Source of the DNA: Ophiothrix spiculata
Lineage: Eukaryota; Echinodermata; Ophiuroidea; Amphilepidida; Ophiotrichidae
Length of the DNA: 33,212 nt
NCBI GenBank assembly: GCA_000969725.1
Contig: JXSR01S042622.1
Direction: 5' to 3' (one strand)
Made by a program: the position numbers and the translations under genes. The notes beneath the pieces were generated by a model. The model saw only the letters and a program-made list of their open reading frames with translations. It was not told the origin of the DNA and made no database searches. This document shows positions 21,901-25,510 of the stretch, piece by piece. How positions within the stretch are numbered: position 1 is the stretch's first letter; each line of letters starts with the position of its first letter.

Positions 21901-24900
21901 TAAGATTGTACAACTATTTTTAGAAACTAATTCCATGTTCAAGTTCAAGAAAATTGTATGTGACATTTTGTGATGTATGTGACCATCCAAAAGAATAACC
22001 CATCAATTATTATAGGGAAAACAAAAATTTATTGGACAATGTAAACAAATATCCATGACAGAAGTTACATTTACGGACACTGGGCCCTGTACTATTGATT
22101 TTTGTTTAGTGTGGGAAAGGATGGGAAACAACAATATAAAAGGTCAATGTTAAAGTCACCCATCGGATATGACAATAAACAAAAATACACAGTGGGGTTG
22201 CATTTACAAGTAATGGGCCCTGCAATATTGATTTTTTGTTTACATTGTCTAATAAATTATTGTTTGACCTATAGTCATGTGCCATCTATTAGCCAATGAC
22301 ACGCTGTGTTTTATACATGCACAGATCCCCAAGTATGAGTTCACAACCCGCTGATCCTGACAGTAGATTGACTGATTCAGAGGGGTGGGGACAAGATAGC
22401 AAGGTGAATTGATTTGCATAAATTTAAATATTCATATTAGCCAGCATGTATTAACATATCCTTGCAGTTCATTTCATAAATCATTAAACAATTTATTCCA
22501 TTGATCAAACAAAACATATCATGGATTAATTATCAAAACTGTAACGTTTCTCAAGAAAATAAATGTTGCCAAGTCTTGAAATCAGACGTAGATATCTGAT
22601 GTAATATTGATTTACAAAAGCACATTTGCAGTTTTGTCCAGATGCACCTTTTACAAAGCACAACACATAAGGCTAATGAAACTTGATTATTAGTTTCCCG
22701 TCACTTTTTTTCCAAAAAATATGAGGTCATGATTTCATTATTCATTATTTTGGAAAAATTCATTATTGTCAAAACTTTCATTTACATGGTTATTACCTAT
22801 ATTGTTAATAAAAGACAATCTTAAAACAGGTAGTATTGCTTAGATCATCATTACAGCCATTTTGCAACAGATTGAGAAAAGATTTGAATTTGTTTTTATG
22901 AAAAGCAATTTGCAATTTTTACAATCAATAGAAACATGAGGTAATCCTTTAATTTTCATTATTTACCACATCCTCTAACCTTACAACTAAAAAATACTGC
23001 TCATTATGATCAGCAGGGGATGTCAGACATTTTGAGAGTTTCAATTTTGATTATTTCCATTTCAATTGTCAGATAATTGACTTTTTTATGAAAATAATGA
23101 AAGTTTTGGTAAAATTGAAAAGGTTATGAGGGCGGGTGACGGGAAACTAATAATCAAGTTTCATTTAGCCCAATACATTTTCTTCATATTTCTCTCCTCT
23201 TTTCAAGTAAAAAAAAATTATAGAAGTCATTGATCGGTTCATAATTATTTCACCTCGCATTTATAATCATTTTTCTACCATATTGTAGTAGTGTCATTTA
23301 GAATTGCATTAAACTTCATATTAGTAATTAAGACTTGCAGGGTGCCCGATTCCCTTATTAGACCTAACTTGGATTGGAGATCTTTTTCTTAACTATAGAT
23401 TTCAACAAATTGGTTCAGTCCAGCCCAGGGGTGTATTTCACAAAGAGTTACAAATGTTTGTAAGTATCGGAAACATTCATAAGTACTAGATTCAATTGTA
23501 AAGTTACGAACAATCGTAAGTTTATTTCACAAACACTTGCAATTAAATGCATTAGTAAATATCTTCATAAGTCTTCAATCAACTTTTAGTCATTGTAAGC
23601 GTAGTCACAATTGTTTTTAGACTTACAAATGTACTTACGAATAGAACTTGCCATCACCTTTGTGAAATACACCACAGGTCAGTGAAAGAAGACATGCTGC
23701 ATTATGGGTTGGGTCAAACGGGGTCAAAGGATCAGGATATAAAATTTGCCTTGCATTTTTGGTAGTTATCATAAATATCTTGTTTATTTTCAAAGTTGAT
23801 TGGTACAGTCATGATATTTATTACCATTTATCAAAACCAAGCTTTATTGCTGCACAATAACTTACCTAACATGCTGTTATGACGTGTTCTTATCTGTTGC
23901 AATTCTTCAGGTTTTCATATAATCTAATTTTTTTCTTTTGTTCGTTTCAGTCGGGAGATGAGCGTCCGTCATCAAGTGGAGAAAACAAGCAAGATGTGGC
24001 AGACGAGGCTAAGACGGACAAGAAACAGCTCCTTGTAAGTTGGATCTGCATTTAGTGTAAATTTTGTAGTAGTTTTTTATAAAGAAATTGAGGACTCCTG
24101 AAAAATCTTTCTCAAGCTCATTTGAATTATCACAGGACATAGTGTAGTTTGTCTAGCTCATGAATTGGAATTAAATTAATTTAGGAAACCAGATTTCCAT
24201 TTACTAGCAAATCATGATTTTAGCAAACATCGATTTGTTTTTTGTCTAAATACCCAACACCCCAACCACTCACAATCTCCCTTCTCCCACCTAGCATTAT
24301 GAACCCCAACACCCAACCCCTCCTTTCCAAAGGATGTATTCGCTGCCAAGCTGACATGCTCTCTACAATCCGTCAGTAGGAATTGCTCACTGTGCTGTTG
24401 CATCAAGCTCTTCTCACTATAGGCCAAGCAAAATTAATTGACATTATAAACAAAAATCCAGAGTTTAGGGGCCCCATTGTTTATTAATGCAATGCCTAAC
24501 CTGGATTTTCATTTACTTTGTCCAATAAATTGTTGCTTTGCCTATAGTCATAGATGTAGAGTAGTCAAAAAGTAAAGTCTGATATGCTTTGAATGAACAT
24601 GTTAAGGTTAGAGTTTTTCAATTTATTACTTGCAACATTTTTTTTTATGTCTAGCAAACTTTAGAACAGAAAAGGTAACATTTAGAGCTATGCAAATCAA
24701 ATTTATGCTGATACTATAGGCCAAACAAAAATTTCTTGGACAATGCAAACAATAATCCAGGGTAGGTGTTTCATTTGCAAACAATGGGACCCTGCACTCT
24801 GAATTTTTAGTTTATTCTCTCCAATAAATTATTGTTTGGCCTGTAGTTTAATTATTTGGTATCTTATATTTTCACTTGTCATATATTGTATTTTTAAATG

Positions 24901-25128
24901 ACATCAAGTTATAGATTAGAAAAATAGATTAGAAAAGGTCTATTTTGTGACTAAGAATGCAGTTATTATTAGGAATTATTTGCTCTAACCCTCTTCATCA
25001 TTTTTTTTTTTCTGCAGGTTCGGCAAAAGTCTTTCCATGAGCAACAGACGAGAATGAGCAGCGAGGGGAAAAGTTTCCTGGAGAGTATACAAGATGAAAT
25101 CCAACAGAGTATGGAACCACAGGCTTAA
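901..25128 (+). CDS. Large PLAT + ankyrin multi-domain protein, 17 coding exons (whole gene)
   Basis: Joining exons 901-941, 3909-3999, 5240-5410, 6190-6351, 7233-7277, 8137-8394, 9099-9229, 10369-11254, 13031-13109, 14390-14533, 15244-15881, 17174-17361, 17783-18028, 18783-18968, 22325-22403, 23951-24034 and 25018-25128 gives 3540 nt, that is 1179 residues plus a stop. All junctions are GT/AG and phases agree throughout. Domains: ERICH3-like motif (about 48-72), basic RPKSA region (about 210-235), acidic stretch (about 261-275 and 310-325), TQT/IQx array (345-512), PLAT (541-662), acidic Ser/Gly linker (670-880), E/K helix (892-917), about five ankyrin repeats (920-1078), disordered tail. 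There is no signal peptide or membrane segment. PLAT domains bind lipid or protein partners and ankyrin repeats bind proteins, so this is probably an intracellular scaffold. I do not recognise a named orthologue. The domain order is secure; the function is inference. Confidence 0.88.
1350..1483. mobile_element. Short MITE-like inverted-repeat element
   Basis: Bounded by a perfect 19-bp inverted repeat: ATTTAATTCGTGAACGCGT at the left and its reverse complement at the right. The interior carries further CGCGT/ACGCG-type words. At about 134 bp it fits a non-autonomous DNA transposon; no target-site duplication is clear. Confidence 0.6.
1555..2910. repeat. Array of ~100-bp repeats in both orientations
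   Basis: At least seven diverged copies of a unit are interspersed here. The unit contains CCCACCGCTGCCACCAATG, then GAGTTTTGGGAAT, then GGAACAAGTTT and TTGAGTTTCAATGTTGAG. Plus-orientation copies are near 1780-1840, 1905-1980, 2605-2680, 2690-2760, 2765-2860 and 2870-2900. Inverted copies are near 2040-2125 and 2490-2600. The mixed orientation resembles nested foldback elements rather than a simple satellite. A different dispersed repeat (2160-2455) interrupts the array. Confidence 0.6.
2160..2455 (+). repeat. Dispersed repeat, homologous to an inverted copy near 29.2-29.4 kb
   Basis: Words such as CCAGTGACAAGAA, CACATCCAACTGCGTGAA, GTACAGTGCA and CGCATTAATGAGTAAA recur, diverged and in the same order, in the reverse complement of about 29230-29390. 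The two are therefore members of one interspersed family inserted in opposite orientations. Confidence 0.5.
3909..3999 (+). CDS. PLAT/ankyrin gene, exon 2
   Basis: Acceptor TTTGACAG at 3901-3908, donor CCT|GTGAGT at 3999/4000. Enters in phase 2 and leaves in phase 0. Encodes residues 14-44, including KYYMEVKRLEDAFDLSGADK: charged, no recognised domain. Confidence 0.82.
4050..4470. mobile_element. Foldback element with G/C-run ends in intron 2
   Basis: The left part has a G run followed by TACTCAAATTTGG and GGGACGTGTCTCTGGGAAAAT. The right part ends in a long C run preceded by GACACGTCTCCATAACC and AAAGTAGTACC. ACGTGTC/GACACGT and the G/C runs form imperfect inverted ends, and CCTGGAACC/CCCTGGTTC lie just outside. 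It is probably a non-autonomous DNA transposon; its family is unknown. Confidence 0.45.
4752..4877. mobile_element. TATAGGCC palindromic MITE, copy 1 (intron 2)
   Basis: A diverged member of the ~130-bp hairpin family found throughout the gene. Arms read TTTATTAGACAATGAAAAC...AAATCCAGGG and, on the other side, CCTGTACTCTGGATTTCTG...TTGCCTATAA. Confidence 0.65.
5240..5410 (+). CDS. PLAT/ankyrin gene, exon 3 (ERICH3-like motif)
   Basis: Acceptor TTTTTCAG at 5232-5239, donor GCA|GTGAGT at 5410/5411; phase 0 at both ends. Encodes residues 45-101. The segment YDGLHDRALKHYFKSPEVRK followed by HL resembles, in spacing and residues (D..L..YF...R.R.HL), the N-terminus of the ciliary glutamate-rich protein ERICH3. 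That similarity is from memory and is only suggestive. The 3' 93 bp of this exon, with its donor, is duplicated at 5491. Confidence 0.85.
5440..5935. mobile_element. G-run-ended element in intron 3, split by an exon-tail duplication
   Basis: It begins with a long G run and AGGTCACTTTAATAGAAGGTACAGC (5442-5485), then is interrupted by the copy of exon 3's tail. It restarts with a diverged version of the same words at 5608-5637 and continues to GGCAGTACCCCCC near 5915-5926. The repeated first ~50 bp shows that the tandem duplication breakpoint fell inside this element. Confidence 0.45.
5491..5606 (+). pseudogene. Tandem partial copy of exon 3 (3' part plus donor)
   Basis: From CTCAATAACATG to the donor GTGAGTTCATTAAT this repeats 5318-5425 at an offset of 173 bp. 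The copied coding part (31 codons) is still open. I count five substitutions: four are silent and one changes Glu to Lys (GAA to AAA). There is no AG acceptor with a pyrimidine tract directly before it, so normal splicing would not define it as an exon. Confidence 0.8.
6190..6351 (+). CDS. PLAT/ankyrin gene, exon 4
   Basis: Acceptor ACTTTGCAG at 6181-6189, donor TCG|GTGAGT at 6351/6352; phase 0 in and out. Encodes residues 102-155. These are a basic patch (RPRSSPKKRKNAFKGG) and a probable helix, GETERLVNAATRLLVAS. The basic patch could act as a nuclear localisation or microtubule-binding segment, but that is speculative. Confidence 0.85.
6352..7232 (+). other. Intron 4: diverged repeat with TGACCCCC(T)n motifs
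   Basis: Contains several copies of TCACTCAATGACCCCC/TCACTGAATGACCCCC followed by T runs (6505-6530, 6735-6760), and ACCAGAAGACTCCTACTTT-like words. It appears to be an old interspersed repeat. No exon is visible. Confidence 0.4.
7233..7277 (+). CDS. PLAT/ankyrin gene, exon 5 (45-nt microexon)
   Basis: Acceptor CATTTTGCAG ending at 7232, donor AGA|GTAAGT at 7277/7278; phase 0 at both ends. Encodes only 15 residues, ETVPLPNKRTSRTSR (156-170). Both the length and the symmetric phase would allow in-frame skipping. A hairpin MITE starts about 16 bp beyond its donor. Confidence 0.72.
7293..7423. mobile_element. TATAGGCC palindromic MITE, copy 2 (intron 5)
   Basis: Arms TTATGGACAGTGAAAAC/AAAAATCCAGAG and CATGGATTTTTGTTTAAA/CTGTCCAATAATTTATT pair with each other. 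The ends are near TATGCCTTAC and TTGCCTTATAG. Confidence 0.7.
7895..8125. mobile_element. Foldback element immediately upstream of exon 6
   Basis: Nested inverted repeats: outer ATAATATTATTCAAATATTG with AATAATATTTGATATTTTC, and inner GAATGCC...AGTACAAAATATATCA with TGATATATTTTGTACT...GGCATTC. A second GTGCAATAGTACAAA unit lies at about 8046. The element ends within about 15 bp of the exon 6 acceptor, so its right arm may supply branch-point or pyrimidine-tract sequence. Confidence 0.55.
8137..8394 (+). CDS. PLAT/ankyrin gene, exon 6 (RPKSA basic region)
   Basis: Acceptor CTCATTTGTAG ending at 8136, donor GAT|GTGAGT at 8394/8395; phase 0 in and out. Encodes residues 171-256: Ser/Asn-rich, then basic with SQRPKSALMMRPKSAGG and ending YGYDQYGQRVRIRKD. 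RPKSA resembles the RPTSAP-type short motifs seen in several ciliary and microtubule-associated proteins; this is a weak hint. The last ~46 bp plus intron start are copied at 8745. Confidence 0.85.
8653..9035. mobile_element. TATAGGCC palindromic MITE, copy 3, interrupted by exon 6 tail copy
   Basis: The left portion 8653-8744 includes the left arm and part of the right arm (ACCCTGGGTTTTTGTTTTCATTG). It then breaks into the copied exon 6 tail. A second version of the right arm, CTCTGGATTTTTGTTTACC...CCAATAGATTATTGTTTAAC, follows at 8979-9030. Having the right arm twice around the copy implies a tandem duplication whose breakpoint was in the MITE. Confidence 0.6.
8745..8977 (+). pseudogene. 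Tandem partial copy of exon 6 (3' end, donor, intron start)
   Basis: GCTATGGTTATGATCAGTAT at 8745 onward repeats 8349 onward at an offset of 396 bp. It runs through GATGTGAGTATTATCATACC to CCAAAAATGTCACTAAA. The coding part (about 46 bp) is unchanged, while the intronic part has diverged (for example AGAAAATTTATGATA versus AGACAATTTATGACCATA). There is no splice acceptor in front of it, so it is probably not translated. Confidence 0.82.
9099..9229 (+). CDS. PLAT/ankyrin gene, exon 7 (acidic linker)
   Basis: Acceptor TTTAATTTCAG ending at 9098, donor CAA|GTAAGT at 9229/9230. Enters in phase 0 and leaves in phase 2. Encodes residues 257-299, acidic and probably disordered (EASESETEDYDEES), ending TPEWL. 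Confidence 0.82.
9652..10247 (+). mobile_element. ~410-bp element in intron 7, carrying a nested PIF/Harbinger MITE
   Basis: Ends GTCCATTTCAAA and TTTGGGATGG match the inverted ends of its sister at 12368-12779, which lies in the opposite orientation. Without the 183-bp MITE and its 3-bp duplication (9906-10091) it is 410 bp, against 412 bp for the sister. The two are clearly homologous over their full length by eye. It is a non-autonomous element of unknown family. Confidence 0.75.
9906..10088. mobile_element. PIF/Harbinger-like palindromic MITE, copy 1
   Basis: A nearly perfect hairpin starting GGCCCGGTGCAGACTCC and ending in its reverse complement. Long internal arms (ATAGAATATTTTGCTTAGAA, then GACAAAATGACGTAGGTCAT) surround a short loop. 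It is flanked by TTA on both sides (9903-9905 and 10089-10091). The sister 410-bp element at 12.4-12.8 kb retains the empty site, CATTTTACTCCCTG with one TTA, which proves the boundaries. A 3-bp TWA duplication with GGSC-type ends is typical of PIF/Harbinger. Confidence 0.85.
10369..11254 (+). CDS. PLAT/ankyrin gene, exon 8 (TQT ladder and first half of PLAT)
   Basis: The largest exon, encoding residues 300-595. Acceptor CATTTTCAG ending at 10368, donor CAG|GTTAGT at 11254/11255; it enters in phase 2 and leaves in phase 0. An acidic stretch (ESDEEENREEE) is followed by about 15 motifs of the form (T/I)Q(T/C/V/Y). Their glutamines fall at residues 346, 354, 366, 387, 398, 409, 420, 428, 438, 449, 462, 475, 488, 501 and 511. 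The linkers are Pro-rich (PPPTIATQT, PPPPTMATQT, PPPEIGIQC). TQT is the core of the dynein light chain LC8 binding motif. From residue 541 the first half of a PLAT/LH2 domain starts (TVYELGIHTGDRLGAGTKAD, then VHITLYGERGNTG). Exon length is not a multiple of three, so skipping it would break the frame. Confidence 0.93.
11282..11677. mobile_element. TAA-flanked MITE spanning the assembly gap
   Basis: Left end CGGGGAGATACAAGGC and right end GCCTGGTATCTCCCCTG are inverted repeats. TAA flanks it at 11279-11281 and 11678-11680, again a PIF/Harbinger-type duplication. It starts only 27 bp beyond the exon 8 donor and contains the 50-N gap, so its true length is unknown. Confidence 0.7.
11418..11467. 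other. Assembly gap (50 N)
   Basis: A run of exactly 50 N. The 19 bases before it (TATTGAAACACGTACACAC) recur immediately after it, so the gap probably joins two overlapping contig ends or sits in a short tandem repeat. Confidence 0.95.
11705..11822. mobile_element. TATAGGCC palindromic MITE, copy 4 (intron 8, decayed)
   Basis: The core arms ATTGTAAACAGAAATCCAAAG and TACCCTGTATTCTTGTTTAC are recognisable, but the outer ends are eroded. Confidence 0.5.
12368..12779 (-). mobile_element. ~410-bp element in intron 8, inverted sister of the intron 7 copy
   Basis: It begins GTCCATCCCAAACCAGC and ends TTTGAGATGGAC, short inverted ends. Its reverse complement follows the intron 7 element throughout. 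It lacks the PIF/Harbinger MITE, so it shows the empty target site near 12520-12535. Confidence 0.75.
12800..12978. mobile_element. PIF/Harbinger-like palindromic MITE, copy 2
   Basis: Same family as 9906-10088: it starts GGCCCGGTGC, ends GCACTGGGCC, and has the same TAGAATATTTTACTTAGAAT and GACAAAATGATGTAGGTCAT arms. Flanks are TAA (12797-12799) and TAG (12979-12981), so the duplication has one mismatch. It lies 20 bp beyond the 410-bp element. Confidence 0.8.
13031..13109 (+). CDS. PLAT/ankyrin gene, exon 9 (middle of PLAT)
   Basis: Acceptor CTTTTCTTCAG ending at 13030, donor ATAG|GTAAGT at 13109/13110. Enters in phase 0 and leaves in phase 1. Residues 596-621, IDVFKVESYNVGKLECISVG then HNRNDIG, match PLAT strands 4-6 (F.VE...LG.L..I.IGHDN). 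The exon is too short to stand out on its own; the domain match and phase support it strongly. Confidence 0.9.
13180..13440. repeat. GC-rich stretch with repeated CCGGTGTC words (intron 9)
   Basis: ACACCGATCAGACAC, TCGGTGTCC, CCGGTGTCC, ACACCGG, ACCACCGG and CACCGGTGTC recur here in both orientations, together with a GCCGCAAG...CTTGCGGC inverted pair around AGAATTTAATTCT. It contrasts with the AT-rich surroundings and is probably an inserted foldback element. I cannot set exact ends. Confidence 0.4.
14137..14362. mobile_element. 226-bp MITE with GGGCGTGTTCACAC ends and TAA duplication
   Basis: The ends GGGCGTGTTCACAC and GTGTGAACATGCCC are inverted. TAA flanks both sides (14134-14136, 14363-14365). 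GTGTGAACGCAATT and TCATGACCAAA recur inside. It ends only about 27 bp before the exon 10 acceptor region. Confidence 0.75.
14390..14533 (+). CDS. PLAT/ankyrin gene, exon 10 (end of PLAT)
   Basis: Acceptor CTCTTTATAG ending at 14389, donor ATGG|GTAAGT at 14533/14534; phase 1 in and out. Residues 622-669 give the closing PLAT strands: GCGWYLGKVMVRELGDSITY then EFVCQRWLSAQDEDGRTVR. These match the family pattern (GW.L..V.V....G..Y.F.C..WL...DGK..R.L). The domain is complete and single-copy. Confidence 0.93.
14534..15243 (+). other. Intron 10
   Basis: AT-rich, with a run of about 19 A near 15146-15164. I see no exon or identifiable element. Confidence 0.5.
15244..15881 (+). CDS. PLAT/ankyrin gene, exon 11 (acidic Ser/Gly-rich linker)
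   Basis: Acceptor TTTTTCCTGCAG ending at 15243, donor CAG|GTAAGG at 15881/15882. Enters in phase 1 and leaves in phase 0. Encodes residues 670-882. It opens very acidic (EVDDVDDDDYVEESPDSS) and then has a short structured-looking piece, DIRIAQTPDGHFVALVPSER. After this come SR/SE-rich and SGSGSGSGSSSGSSSGSDS low complexity, RGGRSSGGRSGGGR, and a basic end. It is probably disordered and likely phosphorylated (many SD/SE contexts fit casein kinase 2). Low complexity makes the length prone to variation between alleles. Confidence 0.9.
15886..16160. mobile_element. MITE abutting the exon 11 donor
   Basis: Left end GGCCAAGAAAAA...ATTGTTGTGTTGCCCTCA and right end GAGGGCAACGCAACAATTTT...TTGGCCCA are inverted repeats about 30 bp long. 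The element begins at +5 of the intron, so it supplies part of the splice donor (GTAAGG|CC). CACCCAAT/GGGTGC-type words pair inside it. Confidence 0.65.
16235..16365. mobile_element. TATAGGCC palindromic MITE, copy 5 (intron 11)
   Basis: Good copy: TATAAGGCCAAACAATAATT then TATTGGACAGTGTAAAC, and at the right GTTTAAATTGTCCAAGAAAT...TTGCCTATAG. Confidence 0.75.
16749..17124. mobile_element. Inverted-repeat element in intron 11, related to 26.3-26.6 kb
   Basis: The ends TCATGTGAGCGCAAGAAAGT-TGTATCTGCAA and TTGCAGATACGACTTTCTTG-CACTCACATGA pair over about 31 bp. An inner segment (GGGTCAGTGGTTCTTGAAAT, then GGTTCTTCAGGTG) recurs in the near-perfect palindrome at 26452-26520. It is a non-autonomous DNA element of unknown family. 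Confidence 0.65.
17174..17361 (+). CDS. PLAT/ankyrin gene, exon 12 (E/K helix, first ankyrin repeat)
   Basis: Acceptor CATGTGTCTAG ending at 17173 (a weak pyrimidine tract), donor GGA|GTAAGT at 17361/17362. Enters in phase 0 and leaves in phase 2. Residues 883-944. The stretch TQEDEEEQKKEEEEEKKRQA should form a long charged helix or coiled coil. Then GPSMHECCKTDNLERIKLLV begins the ankyrin region as a divergent cap repeat. Confidence 0.88.
17783..18028 (+). CDS. PLAT/ankyrin gene, exon 13 (ankyrin repeats)
   Basis: Acceptor TTGTTTCCACAG ending at 17782, donor ATGAG|GTGAGT at 18028/18029; phase 2 in and out. Residues 945-1026 hold two full ankyrin repeats and the start of a third. Hallmarks are DRGWTPLHIAASRGYLDLVK, TGYTALHMAAMNGHLNVM and EQTPLHLAAM. 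TPLHIAA-type turns and the G-L/V helix signature are intact. The last ~110 bp is copied downstream at 18053. Confidence 0.93.
18053..18165 (+). pseudogene. Decayed tandem copy of the 3' part of exon 13
   Basis: GGCAGCTATGAATGGTTATC at 18057 onward matches exon 13 from 17918 at an offset of 139 bp, through TCATGTAAAACAGTAGA to TTTAGCTGCCTTGAGGTAAA. It carries several substitutions and a short deletion where the exon has GATGAACAGACACCG, which breaks the frame. No acceptor precedes it. Confidence 0.8.
18783..18968 (+). CDS. PLAT/ankyrin gene, exon 14 (last ankyrin repeats)
   Basis: Acceptor CTTTGTTTTCAG ending at 18782, donor AGCAG|GTATGT at 18968/18969; phase 2 in and out. Residues 1027-1088: SGHIECCKWLVGNRASLGA completes the fourth repeat. 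IDNMGRTAVDLAEEYQHEEV is the fifth, followed by a helix (QSFLKSCKKEL) and a Ser/Arg linker. A MITE starts 5 bp after the exon. Confidence 0.92.
18974..19105. mobile_element. TATAGGCC palindromic MITE, copy 6 (intron 14, at the donor)
   Basis: Clear copy, TATAGGCCAAACAATAATTT to AAATTTGTATTTTGCCTATA. The donor of exon 14 reads GTATG then TATAGGCC, so the element begins at about +6 of the intron. Confidence 0.8.
19250..19589. mobile_element. Foldback MITE cluster with GGGCCCGTATTCCAGAAAG ends
   Basis: A complete unit lies at 19368-19536 (GGGCCCGTATTCCAGAAAG to CTTTCTGGAATACGGGCCC). An extra left-arm copy precedes it (19250-19367) and an extra right-arm copy follows it (19537-19589). TTTAGCTAAAC and GAACAGTTCAATGAG/CTCATTGAACTGTTC words pair within it. 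Confidence 0.7.
20339..20786. mobile_element. hAT-like non-autonomous element (intron 14)
   Basis: The ends CAGGGGTGGACATTGGT and GCTAATGTCCAGCCCTC are inverted repeats. Inner ACCTGCCCGAC/GTCGGGCAGGT words are repeated in both orientations. The flanking octamers GTACTACC and GCACTAGC match at six of eight positions, fitting a decayed 8-bp hAT duplication. Confidence 0.55.
20800..22010 (+). other. Unannotated part of intron 14
   Basis: About 1.2 kb of AT-rich sequence. I recognise no exon, RNA gene or transposon boundary in it. A small CpG-rich patch (ACGCGCGCGCCAACAGCG) lies near 21008. Confidence 0.4.
22014..22276. mobile_element. Two adjoining TATAGGCC palindromic MITE copies (copies 7 and 8)
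   Basis: The first unit begins TTTATTGGACAATGTAAAC at about 22030 and ends with GATTTTTGTTTAGTGTGGG near 22115. A second, more complete right half runs to TTGTCTAATAAATTATTG then TTTGACCTATAG near 22276. The arrangement suggests a partial tandem duplication or a nested insertion. Confidence 0.55.
22325..22403 (+). CDS. PLAT/ankyrin gene, exon 15
   Basis: Acceptor TTTATACATGCACAG ending at 22324, donor AAG|GTGAAT at 22403/22404 (a weaker donor). Enters in phase 2 and leaves in phase 0. Residues 1089-1115: SPSMSSQPADPDSRLTDSEG and so on, disordered. Identified by frame continuity and low third-base divergence from disordered-tail composition only, so it is less secure than the domain exons. 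Confidence 0.72.
22671..23172. mobile_element. ~500-bp element with ~30-bp perfect terminal repeats (intron 15)
   Basis: GGCTAATGAAACTTGATTAT then TAGTTTCCCGTCAC at the left is answered by GTGACGGGAAACTAATAATC then AAGTTTCATTTAGCCC at the right. The interior is AT-rich with CATTATT repeats and no reading frame. The near-perfect ends suggest recent activity. Confidence 0.75.
23429..23674. mobile_element. MITE with GGTGTATTTCACAAAG ends (intron 15)
   Basis: The ends GGTGTATTTCACAAAG and CTTTGTGAAATACACC are inverted. The interior carries repeated TTACGAA/TTCGTAA and ACTTACAA words. Length is about 246 bp. The outer CAGGG/CC context leaves the duplication unclear. Confidence 0.7.
23951..24034 (+). 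CDS. PLAT/ankyrin gene, exon 16
   Basis: Acceptor TTGTTCGTTTCAG ending at 23950, donor CTT|GTAAGT at 24034/24035; phase 0 in and out, 84 nt. Residues 1116-1143, SGDERPSSSGENKQDVADEA then KTDKKQLL, acidic and disordered. Symmetric phase allows in-frame skipping. Confidence 0.82.
24420..24547. mobile_element. TATAGGCC palindromic MITE, copy 9 (intron 16)
   Basis: TATAGGCCAAGCAAAATTAA to TTGTCCAATAAATTGTTGCT-TTGCCTATAG; clear inverted arms around GGGGCCCCATTG. Confidence 0.75.
24715..24846. mobile_element. TATAGGCC palindromic MITE, copy 10 (intron 16)
   Basis: TATAGGCCAAACAAAAATTT to CCAATAAATTATTGTTTGGC-CTGTAG. It lies 168 bp from copy 9 in the same intron. Confidence 0.78.
25018..25128 (+). 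CDS. PLAT/ankyrin gene, exon 17 (stop codon)
   Basis: Strong acceptor (T run, TCTGCAG ending at 25017), phase 0. Encodes residues 1144-1179, VRQKSFHEQQTRMSSEGKSF then LESIQDEIQQSMEPQA, and a TAA stop at 25126-25128. The C-terminal helix is amphipathic. The last 38 coding bases belong to a 140-bp unit repeated in tandem. Confidence 0.87.
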   Translation, partial: VRQKSFHEQQTRMSSEGKSFLESIQDEIQQSMEPQA

Positions 25129-25510
25129 TCAATATTGTATACAGTACCTTCATCACAATTGGCTGAGATGAGTTTTTTGTCATCTGATGGACCAATCACA
25201 GATACTGTAAGAAGAAACTGAAGCTTACTCAAGATGAAATCCAACATAGTATGGAACCACAGGCTTAATCAATATGGTATACAGTACCTTCATCACAATT
25301 GGTTGAGATGAGTTTTTTGTCATCTGATGGACCAATCACAGATACTGTAAGAAGAAACTGAAGCTTACTCAAGATGAAATCCAACAGAGTATGGAACCAC
25401 AGGCTTAATCAATATGGTATATTGTACCTTCATCACAATTGGCTGTAATGAGTTATTTGTCATCTTATGGACCAATCAGAGATACTGTAAGAAGAAACTG
25501 AAGCTTACTC
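25091..25510 (+). repeat. Three tandem 140-bp units covering the stop codon and 3' UTR start
   Basis: Units start at 25091, 25231 and 25371 (AAGATGAAATCCAACA...), each ending GAAGAAACTGAAGCTTACTC, and differ at only a few positions. Every unit repeats the codons for DEIQQSMEPQA (one with a change) and the TAA stop. A decayed fourth partial unit follows to about 25575. Only the first unit is translated; the rest lie in the 3' UTR. Confidence 0.92.
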
